Shown: positions 26,099 to 34,840, counted from the first letter of the stretch. The stretch is DNA of 64,000 nucleotides from Piscinibacter sp943370595 (GCA_943370595.1 CALRRO020000017.1:1-64000), one strand, 5' to 3'. Translations and numbers: made by a program. Notes: generated by a model not told the origin, from the letters alone.

Positions 26099-26866
26099 AT
26101 GGGAACCGGAGCGATCACGCAATACGTCGACGTGGCACAGCTGGTGCTGTACCTCTTCTGGATCTTCTTCGCCGGCTTGATCTACTACCTCGCGGCCGAG
26201 AACCACCGCGAGGGCTACCCGATGGAGACCGACGGCTTCAACAAGTCGACCATCGGTGGCTGGCCGGTGCCGAGCCCGAAGACCTTCAAGCTGGCCGACG
26301 GCCGCGAAGTCAGCGTGCCCGACCTGAAGCCGGATCCGCACGTCTTCTCGGCCGAGCCGGGCCATGCCTATGCCGGCGCGCCACTGGTGCCGGTGGGCGA
26401 CCCGATGTTCGCCGCCGTCGGCCCCGGTGCCTACGCCCGCCGCCGTGACGAACCGGACATGGACTACCTCGGCCACCCGCGCATCGTGCCGATGCGCACG
26501 ATGCGCGGCTTCGACGTCGCCTCCAAGAGCACCGACCCGCGCGGCCTGCCGGTGATCGGCGCCGACGGCGAGGTGGGCGGCAAGGTGCACGACCTGTGGG
26601 TCGACCATTCCGAGAACATCGTGCGCTACCTGGAAGTCGAGGTGCCCTCGCCCACCGGCCCGCGCCTGGTGCTGCTGCCGCTGACCTTCGCGCGGGTGCA
26701 CCGTGACCGCATCGCCGTGAAGTCGGTGCTCGGCCACCAGCTCTCCACCGCGCCGGCCCCGCGCCAGCCCGACAAGGTGACGCTGCTCGAGGAAGAGAAG
26801 ATCAGCGCCTACTACGGCGCCGGCACGCTGTACGCCGAGCCCAGCCGCGCGGAGCCGCTGCTGTGA
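26099..26866 (+). CDS. puhA: Reaction centre H subunit PuhA
   Basis: The 255-residue H subunit caps the cytoplasmic face of the L/M core and gates protons to the QB site. One N-terminal helix (about 12-32, LVLYLFWIFFAGLIYYLAAENRR-like) is followed by the PRC-barrel domain. Glu and Asp residues in VGGKVHDLWVDHSENIVRYLEVEV correspond to the conserved proton-path region. AAGGAG precedes ATG 26099. Length is typical. puhB overlaps by GTGA. Confidence 0.96.
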   Translation: MGTGAITQYVDVAQLVLYLFWIFFAGLIYYLAAENHREGYPMETDGFNKSTIGGWPVPSPKTFKLADGREVSVPDLKPDPHVFSAEPGHAYAGAPLVPVGDPMFAAVGPGAYARRRDEPDMDYLGHPRIVPMRTMRGFDVASKSTDPRGLPVIGADGEVGGKVHDLWVDHSENIVRYLEVEVPSPTGPRLVLLPLTFARVHRDRIAVKSVLGHQLSTAPAPRQPDKVTLLEEEKISAYYGAGTLYAEPSRAEPLL

Positions 26867-27561
26867 GGGTCAGCCAGCGCCCCGGTGCCGTGCGTGAGCA
26901 CGAGCACGAGCCGATGCCCGGCCTGCCGGAGATGCTGCCGGCCGACGAGCGCATCCTCTGGCAAGGCTCGCCCGACTGGCGCGCGCTGGCGGTGCGCGCC
27001 TTCCACGTGCGCAAGCTGATCGTCTACTTCGCGCTGATGCTGGCGTTGCGCGGCTCGGTCGTGCTGGCCGACGGCGGCAGCGCGCTCGACGCGGTGCGTG
27101 CGGTGGCCACGCTGGCGCCGCTGGCGCTGCTGGGCATCGGCCTGACGTTGCTGCTGGCCTGGCTGTCGGCGCACAGCACGGCCTACACGCTGACCAGCCG
27201 GCGCGTGGTGATGCGCATCGGCATCGTGCTGACGCTGAGCTTCAACCTGCCGCTCAAGCGCATTGCGGCGGCCGAGGTCGCCGACGCACCGCGCGACACC
27301 ACCGACATCGCGCTCGACCTCGCCGGCAGCGACCGCATCGCCTGGCTGCAGCTGTGGCCGCACGCGCGGCCGTGGCGCGTCGCCAAGCCGCAACCGATGT
27401 TGCGCTGCCTGCCGCAAGGCGCGCAGGTGGCCCGGCTGCTCGCGCAGGCCTGGTCCGAGGTGACCGGCCTGGACGTGCAAACGGTCGATGCGCCGTCCCA
27501 GCCCCAGCCGTCCAAGGCCTCCGACCACGCGGTGCCCGGCACCGCGATGGCGACTCACTGA
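26863..27561 (+). CDS. puhB: Reaction centre assembly protein PuhB
   Basis: The 232-residue protein has two or three membrane helices (about 50-110) and the bacterial PH-like domain of PuhB, which dimerises and aids reaction centre assembly. The family opening LPADERILWQGSPDW and the helix-flanking YTLTSRRVVMRIGIVLTLSFNLP are clear. The GTG start overlaps the puhA stop (GTGA). Followed by puhC after 13 bp. Confidence 0.92.
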   Translation: MRVSQRPGAVREHEHEPMPGLPEMLPADERILWQGSPDWRALAVRAFHVRKLIVYFALMLALRGSVVLADGGSALDAVRAVATLAPLALLGIGLTLLLAWLSAHSTAYTLTSRRVVMRIGIVLTLSFNLPLKRIAAAEVADAPRDTTDIALDLAGSDRIAWLQLWPHARPWRVAKPQPMLRCLPQGAQVARLLAQAWSEVTGLDVQTVDAPSQPQPSKASDHAVPGTAMATH

Positions 27562-27574
27562 ACGGGAGCAGACC

Positions 27575-28027
27575 ATGTCCAGCGCTCGCCCTGCCCCGAC
27601 CCCACTGCCCCGCCTGCCCCTGCTGGCGGCGGGTGCCCTGCTGGTCGTCTCGCTGATCAGCGTGGCGACGGTGCGCTGGTCCGGCATGTCGGTGCACACG
27701 CCCGACGCCGAGCCGGTGGCCACGCGCCTGCTGCGCTTCGAGGATCGCCCGGACGGCAGCATCGCGGTGATCGACGGCACCAGCGGCCGGCTGCTCGAGC
27801 AGGTGCAGGGCGAGCAAGGTTTCCTGCGCGGCTCGCTGCGCGCCCTGACGCGCGAGCGCCGCATGCGCGAGGTCGGCCCCGTGCCGCCCTTCGAGCTGAC
27901 CGCACGGGCCGACGGCCGACTGACGCTCAGCGACCCCGCCACCGGCGCCCGGCTCGACCTCGAGTCCTTCGGGCCCACCAACGCCGCCGTGTTCGCCCGG
28001 CTGCTGACGCTGAACAAGAACCCCTGA
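27575..28027 (+). CDS. puhC: Photosynthetic complex assembly protein PuhC
   Basis: The 150-residue protein has one N-terminal helix (about 14-32) and a periplasmic domain. The family block FEDRPDGSIAVIDGTSGRLLEQVQGEQGFLRGSLRALTRERR is well conserved, and the C terminus FGPTNAAVFARLLT is typical. PuhC affects RC-LH1 organisation in Rhodobacter. GGGAG lies 8 nt before ATG 27575. Followed by acsF after 12 bp. Confidence 0.92.
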   Translation: MSSARPAPTPLPRLPLLAAGALLVVSLISVATVRWSGMSVHTPDAEPVATRLLRFEDRPDGSIAVIDGTSGRLLEQVQGEQGFLRGSLRALTRERRMREVGPVPPFELTARADGRLTLSDPATGARLDLESFGPTNAAVFARLLTLNKNP

Positions 28028-28039
28028 GGAGACGACGCC

Positions 28040-29116
28040 ATGGAAGCCACCCACGCCATCACCAGCGCCCGGGACGCCGAGGCCAAGGCCAAGCAGGAGA
28101 CGCTGCTGACGCCACGCTTCTACACCACCGACTTCGCGGCGATGGACCGCATCGACGTCTCGCCGATCCGCGCCGATTGGGACGCGATGATGGCCGAGTA
28201 CGAAGGTGACAACAACCACGACCACTTCCAGCGCACGCCCGAGTTCGCCGACGAGGCGCGCATGCAGATGGCGCAGATGTCGCCGGAACTGCGCCAGGAG
28301 TTCCTCGACTTCCTGATCAGCTCGGTGACCTCGGAGTTCTCCGGCTGCATCCTCTACAACGAGATCGCCAAGAACATCGAGAACCCGGACGTGAAGGCGC
28401 TGATGCGCTTCATGGCGCGCGACGAGTCGCGCCACGCCGGCTTCATCAACCAGAGCCTGAAGGACTTCGGCCTCGGCCTGGACCTGGGCGACCTCAAGCG
28501 CACGAAGAAGTACACCTTCTTCAAGCCCAAGTACATCTTCTACGCGACCTACCTGTCCGAGAAGATCGGCTACGCGCGCTACATCACCATCTTCCGCCAG
28601 CTCGAACGCCACCCGGAGAAGCGCTTCCACCCGATCTTTCGCTGGTTCGAACGCTGGTGCAACGACGAATTCCGCCACGGCGAGAGCTTCGCGCTGATCA
28701 TGCGCGCGCACCCGCACCTGCTGCGCGGGCCCAACACGTTGTGGATCCGCTTCTTCCTGCTGGCGGTCTACGCGACCATGTACGTGCGAGACCACACCCG
28801 GCCGCAGCTCAAGCAGGCGATGGGGCTGGAGCCGACCGAGTACGACTACACGGTGTTCCGCATCACCACCGAGATCTCCAAGCAGGTCTTCCCGGTCAGC
28901 CTGGACACCGACCACCCGGCCTTCCGCGCCGGACTCGACAAGCTGTTCCGCACCTCGCAGGCCTTCGACGCCGCCAAGGCGCGTGGCGGCATCGTCGGCC
29001 GGCTGCAGCAGGGCCTGCTCGCGGCCTCGGCCTTCGGGACCTTCGCGCGGCTGTTCCTGATGCCGGTGAAGCACCACGCACTGCCCAGCGACGTGCGCGT
29101 GGCGCCGGCCTGGTAG
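28040..29116 (+). CDS. acsF: Oxygen-dependent Mg-protoporphyrin ester cyclase AcsF
   Basis: AcsF forms the isocyclic E ring of bacteriochlorophyll using O2 at a di-iron site. The 358-residue protein has the diiron ligands in EFSGCILYNEIAKNI, FMARDESRHAGF and NDEFRHGESFAL (two E-x-x-H-type motifs). No bchE, the radical-SAM anaerobic cyclase, is in this window. If none exists elsewhere, pigment synthesis would need oxygen, as in aerobic phototrophs; Rubrivivax carries both. Placed between puhC and puhE, the usual proteobacterial position. Confidence 0.95.
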   Translation: MEATHAITSARDAEAKAKQETLLTPRFYTTDFAAMDRIDVSPIRADWDAMMAEYEGDNNHDHFQRTPEFADEARMQMAQMSPELRQEFLDFLISSVTSEFSGCILYNEIAKNIENPDVKALMRFMARDESRHAGFINQSLKDFGLGLDLGDLKRTKKYTFFKPKYIFYATYLSEKIGYARYITIFRQLERHPEKRFHPIFRWFERWCNDEFRHGESFALIMRAHPHLLRGPNTLWIRFFLLAVYATMYVRDHTRPQLKQAMGLEPTEYDYTVFRITTEISKQVFPVSLDTDHPAFRAGLDKLFRTSQAFDAAKARGGIVGRLQQGLLAASAFGTFARLFLMPVKHHALPSDVRVAPAW

Positions 29117-29144
29117 CGGTGGTACGAAACGAAGAGGCGCACGC

Positions 29145-29999
29145 GTGCAGGCAACCCTCCTGAGCTCGGCACTGCCGGTGCTGTTCGCGGTGTTCATCTG
29201 GTGGTTCGCCACCGGCATCGTGCTGCTGCTCGACGGGCTGCCGCGCACGACCTTCCGCTGGAGCCACCTGCTGTCCACGCTGCTGGCGCTGGGCGCCTTC
29301 GTCGGCCTGGCCCACACCGCGCCGCAGACGACGCCGGCCGGCGCGTTCTGTGCCTTCACCTCGGCCCTGCTGGTCTGGGGCTGGCACGAGCTGAGCTTCC
29401 TGACCGGCTGGGTCACCGGGCCGCGCCAGCATGCGGCCGACCCGGGCGTGCGCGGCTGGCCACGCTTCGTGCAGGCGGTGGCCGCCATCCTGTGGCACGA
29501 GCTGGCCATCCTCGCCTCCGGTGCGCTGATCCTTGCCATCACCTGGCAGTCGGCCAACCAGGTCGGCATGGCCACCTTCGCGGTGCTGTGGGTGATGCGC
29601 ATCAGCGCCAAGCTCAACGTGTTCCTCGGTGTGCGCAACCTCAGCATCGAGTTCCTGCCGCCGCACCTGGCCTACCTGGCCAGCTTCTTCCGCAAGCGGG
29701 CGATGAACCTGCTGTTCCCGGTCTCGGTCACCGCATCGAGCATCGCCTTCGCCTGGCTGGTCAACGAAGCACTCGACGCGCCTGCCGGCAGCGCGAAAGC
29801 CACCGGCCACCTGCTGGTGGCCACGCTGCTCGGCCTGGCCATCCTCGAGCACTGGCTGATGGTGCTGCCTTTCAACCCCACCGCGCTGTGGCGCTGGGCC
29901 ATGCGCGAGCGTCGCGACGGCCCGCCGCCCGTTGCTGCGGAGGAACCCCTGCGCATCGCGCCCCTGGACACCGATGACCAGCTACTTCACGCCCGTTAG
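29145..29999 (+). CDS. puhE: Photosynthetic complex assembly protein PuhE
   Basis: The 284-residue polytopic membrane protein has about seven helices and is a PuhE (DUF3623) homologue, encoded after acsF as in other PGCs. The block GWHELSFLTGWVTGPRQ and the helix pair with SAKLNVFLGVRNLS are characteristic. PuhE influences bacteriochlorophyll production and RC-LH1 assembly by an undefined mechanism. The start is GTG at 29145 with AAGAGG upstream. Its end overlaps crtI by 26 bp. Confidence 0.9.
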   Translation: MQATLLSSALPVLFAVFIWWFATGIVLLLDGLPRTTFRWSHLLSTLLALGAFVGLAHTAPQTTPAGAFCAFTSALLVWGWHELSFLTGWVTGPRQHAADPGVRGWPRFVQAVAAILWHELAILASGALILAITWQSANQVGMATFAVLWVMRISAKLNVFLGVRNLSIEFLPPHLAYLASFFRKRAMNLLFPVSVTASSIAFAWLVNEALDAPAGSAKATGHLLVATLLGLAILEHWLMVLPFNPTALWRWAMRERRDGPPPVAAEEPLRIAPLDTDDQLLHAR

Positions 30000-31530
30000 C
30001 GGCATCGCGCCGCCAGGCGGCACGACCGACCGCCGCGCACCGCGCGGCGCGCCGAAGTCGATCGTCATCGGCAGCGGCTTCGGCGGCCTGGCCGCGGCGG
30101 TCCGGCTGAGCTGCCGCGGCTACCACGTCGAGGTGTTCGAGAAGCTCGACGCGCCCGGCGGCCGCGCCTACGTCTGGCGGCAGGATGGCTTCACCTTCGA
30201 CGCCGGCCCGACCATCGTCACCGCCCCGTTCATGCTCGAGGAGCTGTGGACGCTGTGCGGCCGGAAATTCTCCGACGACATCGACCTGCGCGCGCTCGAT
30301 CCGTTCTACCGCATCCGCTTCGACGACGGCAGCTGGTTCGACTACAGCGGCGACGCGGCGCAGATGCGCGCCGAGGTGGCCCGCTACAGCCCGGACGACC
30401 TGCCCGGCTTCGAGCGCTTCCTCGAAGAGGCAGCGCTGTGCTACCGGCTCGGTTTCGAGGAACTGGGCGACAACGCCTTCGATGGCATCGGCGACCTGTT
30501 CGCCGCCGTGCCGTCGCTGATGCGCATGCGCGGATGGCGCAGCCTGTACGCCATGGTCTGCAGCCACATCCGCAATCAGAAGCTGCGCGTGGTGATGAGC
30601 TTCCACCCGCTGCTGATCGGCGGCAACCCGATGTCGGTGACCTGCGTCTACTCGCTGATCAACACGCTGGAGCGCCGCTTCGGCGTGCACTGGGCGATGG
30701 GCGGCACCGGCGCGCTGGTGCGTGGCCTGGTCAAGCTGCTGGCCGAGCGCGGCGTGGCGGTGCGCTGCAATGCCGAAGTCCGGCGCATCACCGTCGAAGG
30801 CGGTCGCGCCACCGGCATCGAGCTCGCCGACGGCAGCCAGCACCGCGCCGACATCGTCGTCAGCAACGCCGACACGGCCTGGACCTACCGGCACCTGATC
30901 GAGCCGCAGCACCGGAAGCACTGGAGCGACAGCCGCATCGAGCGCGGCCGCTACTCGATGAGCCTGTTCGTCTGGTACTTCGGCACGAAGCGCCGCTACG
31001 AGGACGTGCCTCACCACATGATGCTGCTTGGGCCGCGCTACGAGGGACTGCTCGCCGACATCTTCAAGCACCACAAGCTCGCCGACGACTTCAGCCTCTA
31101 CCTGCACCGGCCCACCGCCACCGACGTCTCGATGGCGCCGCCGGGGCACGACGCGTTCTACGTGCTCGCGCCGGTGCCGCACCTGGGCAGCGGCACCGAC
31201 TGGGCACAGAAGGCCGAGTCGTACCGCCAGGCCATCCAGGCGAAGCTGGAAGAGACGGTGCTGCCGGGCCTGGGCGCCGAGATCGTCACCTCGCGCGTGA
31301 CCACGCCGCAGGACTTCCACGACCGGCTGCTGTCCTTCAAGGGTGCGGCCTTCGGCCTGGAGCCGATCCTGCTGCAGAGCGCCTGGTTCCGGCCGCACAA
31401 CCGCAGCGAGGACGTGCAGGGCCTGTTCATGGTCGGCGCGAGCACGCACCCGGGCGCCGGCGTGCCCGGGGTTCTGATGTCGGCCAAGGCGCTGGAGAAG
31501 GTGGTACCGCATGTCGATCAATTCGCCTGA
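29974..31530 (+). CDS. crtI: Phytoene desaturase CrtI
   Basis: The 518-residue FAD enzyme inserts three or four double bonds into phytoene, giving neurosporene or lycopene. The dinucleotide fold IVIGSGFGGLAAAVRLS is at about residues 30-46, the substrate-site block GGTGALVRGL is central, and the C-terminal FAD signature VGASTHPGAGVPGVLMSAK is intact. Together with crtA, crtC, crtD and crtF it supports the spheroidene and spirilloxanthin routes. ATG 29974 lies inside puhE, and the end overlaps crtB by 20 bp. Confidence 0.95.
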   Translation: MTSYFTPVSGIAPPGGTTDRRAPRGAPKSIVIGSGFGGLAAAVRLSCRGYHVEVFEKLDAPGGRAYVWRQDGFTFDAGPTIVTAPFMLEELWTLCGRKFSDDIDLRALDPFYRIRFDDGSWFDYSGDAAQMRAEVARYSPDDLPGFERFLEEAALCYRLGFEELGDNAFDGIGDLFAAVPSLMRMRGWRSLYAMVCSHIRNQKLRVVMSFHPLLIGGNPMSVTCVYSLINTLERRFGVHWAMGGTGALVRGLVKLLAERGVAVRCNAEVRRITVEGGRATGIELADGSQHRADIVVSNADTAWTYRHLIEPQHRKHWSDSRIERGRYSMSLFVWYFGTKRRYEDVPHHMMLLGPRYEGLLADIFKHHKLADDFSLYLHRPTATDVSMAPPGHDAFYVLAPVPHLGSGTDWAQKAESYRQAIQAKLEETVLPGLGAEIVTSRVTTPQDFHDRLLSFKGAAFGLEPILLQSAWFRPHNRSEDVQGLFMVGASTHPGAGVPGVLMSAKALEKVVPHVDQFA

Positions 31531-32560
31531 GCTCCACGCCAGCCGCCCGACGGCCGACGACCTCCGTGCCTGCCGCGCCTTGATGCGCGGCGGCTCGAAG
31601 ACCTTCTTCGCCGCTTCGCTGCTGCTGCCCTCGCGGGTGCGCGCGCCGGCCAGCGCCCTGTACGCGTTCTGTCGCCTCGCCGACGATGCGGTCGACCTCG
31701 GCGAGAACCCGCTGAGTGCGATGCGCGACCTGCAGGAACGGCTGGACGGCATCTATGCCGGCCGGCCGCGAAGCATCACCGCCGACCGCGCGCTGGCCGT
31801 GGTCGTGCACCGCTTCGCCATTCCGCGCACCCTGCTCGACGCGCTGCTCGACGGCTTCGTCTGGGACACCAGCGGCCGCCGCTACGAGACGCTCGACGAC
31901 GTGCAGGCCTACGGCGCGCGCGTCGCCGGCACGGTGGGTGCCATGATGGCGCTGGTGATGGGCGCACGCGATACCGCGGCGCTGGCGCGCGCCTGCGAGC
32001 TCGGCGTGGCCATGCAGCTCACCAACATCGCACGCGACGTCGGCGAGGATGCGCGCAACGGCCGCCTCTACCTGCCGCGCAGCTGGCTGCGCGACGCCGG
32101 CATCGACCCCGACGCCTGGCTCGCTGCACCCCGTTTCGATGCGGCGATCGGTGGCGTCATCCAGCGCCTGCTTGATGCCGCCGACGAACTGTACCGCCGC
32201 TCCGAAGCCGGCATCTGCGCACTGCCGCGCGACTGCCGCCCGGCCATCTGCGCGGCCCGGCTCGTCTATGCCGAGATCGGTCGCCAGCTCGAACAACTGG
32301 GGCTCGACTCGGTGTCGCATCGCGCGGTGGTCTCCCGGCAACGCAAGCTGCGCTTGATCGCGCGCGCGACCGCGGCTGCGTTCGCGCCGTCGGGAGGCAA
32401 GCGGGCCGCGCCACCGGCCCTGCCGGCCGTGCAGTACCTCGTCGATGCCTGCGAGGCCAGCGCGCCGGAGGTGATGGCACCCGCCGAGGCCATTGGCCAG
32501 GTCGGCCGCGTGATCGAGCTGTTCGAGAGGCAGATGCTCGCGCAGAGGGCGATGCGGTGA
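31511..32560 (+). CDS. crtB: Phytoene synthase CrtB
   Basis: The 349-residue enzyme condenses two geranylgeranyl diphosphates to phytoene. Both aspartate-rich sites are present: CRLADDAVD (about residues 55-63) and LTNIARDVGEDARNGRLYLP (about 168-187). The start at 31511 lies within crtI. The stop overlaps the next small gene (GTGA). The substrate is supplied by crtE on the opposite arm. Confidence 0.95.
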   Translation: MSINSPELHASRPTADDLRACRALMRGGSKTFFAASLLLPSRVRAPASALYAFCRLADDAVDLGENPLSAMRDLQERLDGIYAGRPRSITADRALAVVVHRFAIPRTLLDALLDGFVWDTSGRRYETLDDVQAYGARVAGTVGAMMALVMGARDTAALARACELGVAMQLTNIARDVGEDARNGRLYLPRSWLRDAGIDPDAWLAAPRFDAAIGGVIQRLLDAADELYRRSEAGICALPRDCRPAICAARLVYAEIGRQLEQLGLDSVSHRAVVSRQRKLRLIARATAAAFAPSGGKRAAPPALPAVQYLVDACEASAPEVMAPAEAIGQVGRVIELFERQMLAQRAMR

Positions 32561-32808
32561 ACTCCGCCATGGACCGATCGAACTGGCCGCTGCTGCTCAT
32601 CGAGGGCGTGCTGGTGCTCGGCGGCGCGCTGCTGTTCGGCTGGTGGCAGCTGCGCTCGGTGGCCCGCGATCAGCAGGAGACCGCCAGGCGCCGTGAGGCC
32701 GAAGCGCGGCAAGGGACACCGCAGGACAACGCGGCGCCGGCCACGGACGGCGCGCCGCCCCCGAAAGAATCAGGCCCGACTGACACACAACATGACAATC
32801 GTGCTTGA
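32557..32808 (+). CDS. Small single-helix membrane protein after crtB
   Basis: The 83-residue product has one helix (about 10-30, LLLIEGVLVLGGALLFGWW) and a polar, Pro/Ala-rich, probably disordered tail. The GTG start at 32557 overlaps the crtB stop; ATG 32569 is an alternative. Its stop codon falls inside the -35 element of the pucBA promoter, so the gene ends exactly where puc control begins. I do not recognise a function. Confidence 0.65.
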   Translation: MNSAMDRSNWPLLLIEGVLVLGGALLFGWWQLRSVARDQQETARRREAEARQGTPQDNAAPATDGAPPPKESGPTDTQHDNRA

Positions 32809-32836
32809 CATAGACAAGTGTCACGTGACAATGACA
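32793..32836 (+). promoter_or_regulatory. pucBA promoter with tandem PpsR boxes, 8 bp apart
   Basis: Box 1 is TGA-N12-ACA at 32793-32810 (one mismatch). Box 2 is TGTCACGTGACAATGACA at 32819-32836 (exact). The gap is 8 bp. The promoter TTGACA (32805-32810), 16 bp, GACAAT (32827-32832) lies across both, so a bound PpsR tetramer would block polymerase. Confidence 0.75.
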
Positions 32837-32901
32837 CTCGGTAGAGGCAGTACCCTCGTGCGGGTTTGAGCACGGAACTGAAGTCGAGAAGGAGACCCAA
32901 C

Positions 32902-33054
32902 ATGGCAGACCCGAACAAGGTTTGGCCCACAGGGCTGACCGAGGCTGAATCCGAAGAAGTGCATCGCCACATCATCCAGGGCACGCAGATCTTCGGCATG
33001 ATCGCCGCGCTTGCGCACCTGCTGGCGTACATCTATTCACCCTGGCTCAAGTAG
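32902..33054 (+). CDS. pucB: LH2 beta polypeptide PucB
   Basis: The 50-residue antenna polypeptide has a polar N-terminal region containing VHRHIIQG and one membrane helix ending in the diagnostic LAHLLAYIYSPWLK. His in LAHLL ligates a B850-type bacteriochlorophyll; the upstream His may lie near B800. GAGAAGGAG lies just before ATG 32902. It is followed at 15 bp by pucA. The pairing with pucA and the downstream pucC assigns LH2 rather than LH1. Confidence 0.93.
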   Translation: MADPNKVWPTGLTEAESEEVHRHIIQGTQIFGMIAALAHLLAYIYSPWLK

Positions 33055-33069
33055 CCCAAGGAGCGCACG

Positions 33070-33297
33070 ATGATCTACGGAAAGATCTGGCTGGTCGTGA
33101 AGCCCTCGGTCGGCATCCCTCTGATGCTGGGCGCGGTCGCGGTCAGTTCGTTCGCGGTGCACTACGCACTGCTGACGCACACCACCTGGCTGCCCAAGTA
33201 CTACGAGGGCGGCACCAAGGCAACGAAGGCGGCCATTGCACCTTCGGAGCAGACCGCAACGGTGGCACTGGTGGAGCAATCCACCGCCAAGCCGTAG
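33070..33297 (+). CDS. pucA: LH2 alpha polypeptide PucA with long Ala-rich tail
   Basis: The 75-residue alpha polypeptide starts MIYGKIWLVVKPSVGIP, has one helix with the bacteriochlorophyll-ligating His in AVHYALL, and carries the TTWLPKYYEGG motif after it. Tyr-Tyr sits where B850-type complexes keep Tyr-Trp hydrogen-bond donors, so absorption near 850 nm is more likely than 820 nm (inference). The tail of about 22 residues beyond YYEGG, rich in Ala, Thr and Lys, recalls the long Ala-rich tail of Rubrivivax gelatinosus LH2 alpha. Confidence 0.93.
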   Translation: MIYGKIWLVVKPSVGIPLMLGAVAVSSFAVHYALLTHTTWLPKYYEGGTKATKAAIAPSEQTATVALVEQSTAKP

Positions 33298-33322
33298 CGG
33301 CACCTCGCCGTGGACGGCACCG

Positions 33323-33348
33323 CGGGCCGGGCCTGACCGCCCGGCCCG
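33323..33348 (+). terminator. Strong hairpin between pucA and pucC
   Basis: CGGGCCGGGC (33323-33332) pairs perfectly with 33339-33348 around a 6-nt loop. It sits 25 bp after pucA with no T-run. The likely role is partial termination plus 3'-end protection, so that antenna mRNA exceeds pucC mRNA. Confidence 0.7.
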
Positions 33349-33400
33349 TGTGTCGCCGATCCCTGGCACCCCATTTCCGGAAACGAAGACCGACGCCCCC

Positions 33401-34840
33401 ATGAAAAGTCCATCGCGCCTGTTGGTGGCTGGTTGGGCGCGACTCGGCCCTCGATTCCTGCCCTTTGCCGACGTCGCCACGCCGGACCTGCCGCTGTCGC
33501 GCCTGCTGCGCCTGTCGCTGTTCCAGGCCTCGGTGGGCATGGCCATGGTGCTGCTGGTGGGCACGCTGAACCGCGTGATGATCGTCGAGCTCGGCGTGCC
33601 GGCCTCGCTGGTGGCGATCATGGTCGCACTGCCGGTGATCTATGCGCCGCTGCGCGCGCTGATCGGATTCCGCTCCGACACCCACCACTCTGCGCTCGGC
33701 TGGCGTCGCGTGCCCTTCATCTGGATGGGCACCATGCTGCAATTCGGCGGCCTGGCCATCATGCCGTTCGCGCTGCTGGTGCTCGGCGGCGGCGGCAACG
33801 CAGCCGCCTGGCCGGCCTGGATCGGCCAGCTCGGCGCGGGCCTCGCCTTCCTGCTCGTCGGCGCCGGGCTGCACACCACGCAGACCACAGGCCTCGCCCT
33901 CGCCACCGACCTCACCGCCGAGGCATCGAAGCCCCGCGTCGTCGGCCTCATGTACGTGATGCTGCTGGTCGGCAGCATGGTCAGCGCGCTGGTGTTCGGC
34001 CGCCTGCTGGCCGACTTCAGCCCCGGGAAGCTGGTGCAGGTCATCCAGGGCGCCGCGCTGACCACGATGGTGCTCAACGTGGTCGCGCTGTGGAAGCAGG
34101 AGACCCGCCGCCCGCCGCGTGGCCGTGCACCTGCTGCACACCGCAGCTTCGGTGAGGCCTGGCGGGCCTTCTCCAGTCAGGCACAGGCCATGCGGCGGCT
34201 GGTCGCCATTGGCCTGGGCACCATGGCCTTCGGCATGCAGGACGTGCTGCTCGAGCCCTATGGCGGCCAGGTGCTGGGCATGACGGTGGGCGCCACCACC
34301 TCGCTGACCGCCACGCTGGCCGCGGGCGGGCTGCTCGGCTTCGGCTGGGCGTCGGGCGTGCTCGGTCGCGGCGCCGACCCGTTTCGCATGGCCGCCGGCG
34401 GCGCGCTGATCGGCATCCCGGCTTTCCTGGCGGTGATGCTGGCCGCGCCGGCGCATTCGGTGCCGCTGTTCGCCAGCGGCGTGCTGCTGATCGGCCTGGG
34501 CGGCGGCATCTTCAGCCACGGCACGCTGACGGCAACGATGAACGCCGCCCCGCCCGAGCAGACCGGCCTGGCGCTGGGCACCTGGGGCGCCGTGCAGGCC
34601 ACGGCCGCCGGTGTGGCGGTGGCGCTCGGTGGCGTGCTGCGCGACCTGATTTCCGCCCTCGCCGGCACGGGCATTTTCGGCACGGCCCTGGCCGGGCCGG
34701 CCACCGGCTATTCTTTCGTCTATGCGGTCGAGGTGGCGCTGCTCATCGCCACCGTGGCAGCAATGTCGGCACTGATCGGCAGCGTGCGACCCGCTGCCGC
34801 TCCAGGCCTGGTCCAAGAACTAGAGAGGAGATCCTCATGA
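33401..34840 (+). CDS. pucC: LH2 assembly protein PucC
   Basis: This 479-residue twelve-helix protein is required for LH2 formation in Rhodobacter. It is close to LhaA of this window (shared VGTLNRVMIVELG, the FRSDTHHSALGWRRVPFIWMG block, and MQDVLLEPYGGQVL), but its place after pucBA and their hairpin marks it as PucC. It probably delivers bacteriochlorophyll to PucA and PucB. ATG 33401 is chosen; an upstream in-frame extension would run through the hairpin. The stop overlaps the start of a 34-codon gene (ATGA). Confidence 0.92.
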   Translation: MKSPSRLLVAGWARLGPRFLPFADVATPDLPLSRLLRLSLFQASVGMAMVLLVGTLNRVMIVELGVPASLVAIMVALPVIYAPLRALIGFRSDTHHSALGWRRVPFIWMGTMLQFGGLAIMPFALLVLGGGGNAAAWPAWIGQLGAGLAFLLVGAGLHTTQTTGLALATDLTAEASKPRVVGLMYVMLLVGSMVSALVFGRLLADFSPGKLVQVIQGAALTTMVLNVVALWKQETRRPPRGRAPAAHRSFGEAWRAFSSQAQAMRRLVAIGLGTMAFGMQDVLLEPYGGQVLGMTVGATTSLTATLAAGGLLGFGWASGVLGRGADPFRMAAGGALIGIPAFLAVMLAAPAHSVPLFASGVLLIGLGGGIFSHGTLTATMNAAPPEQTGLALGTWGAVQATAAGVAVALGGVLRDLISALAGTGIFGTALAGPATGYSFVYAVEVALLIATVAAMSALIGSVRPAAAPGLVQELERRSS

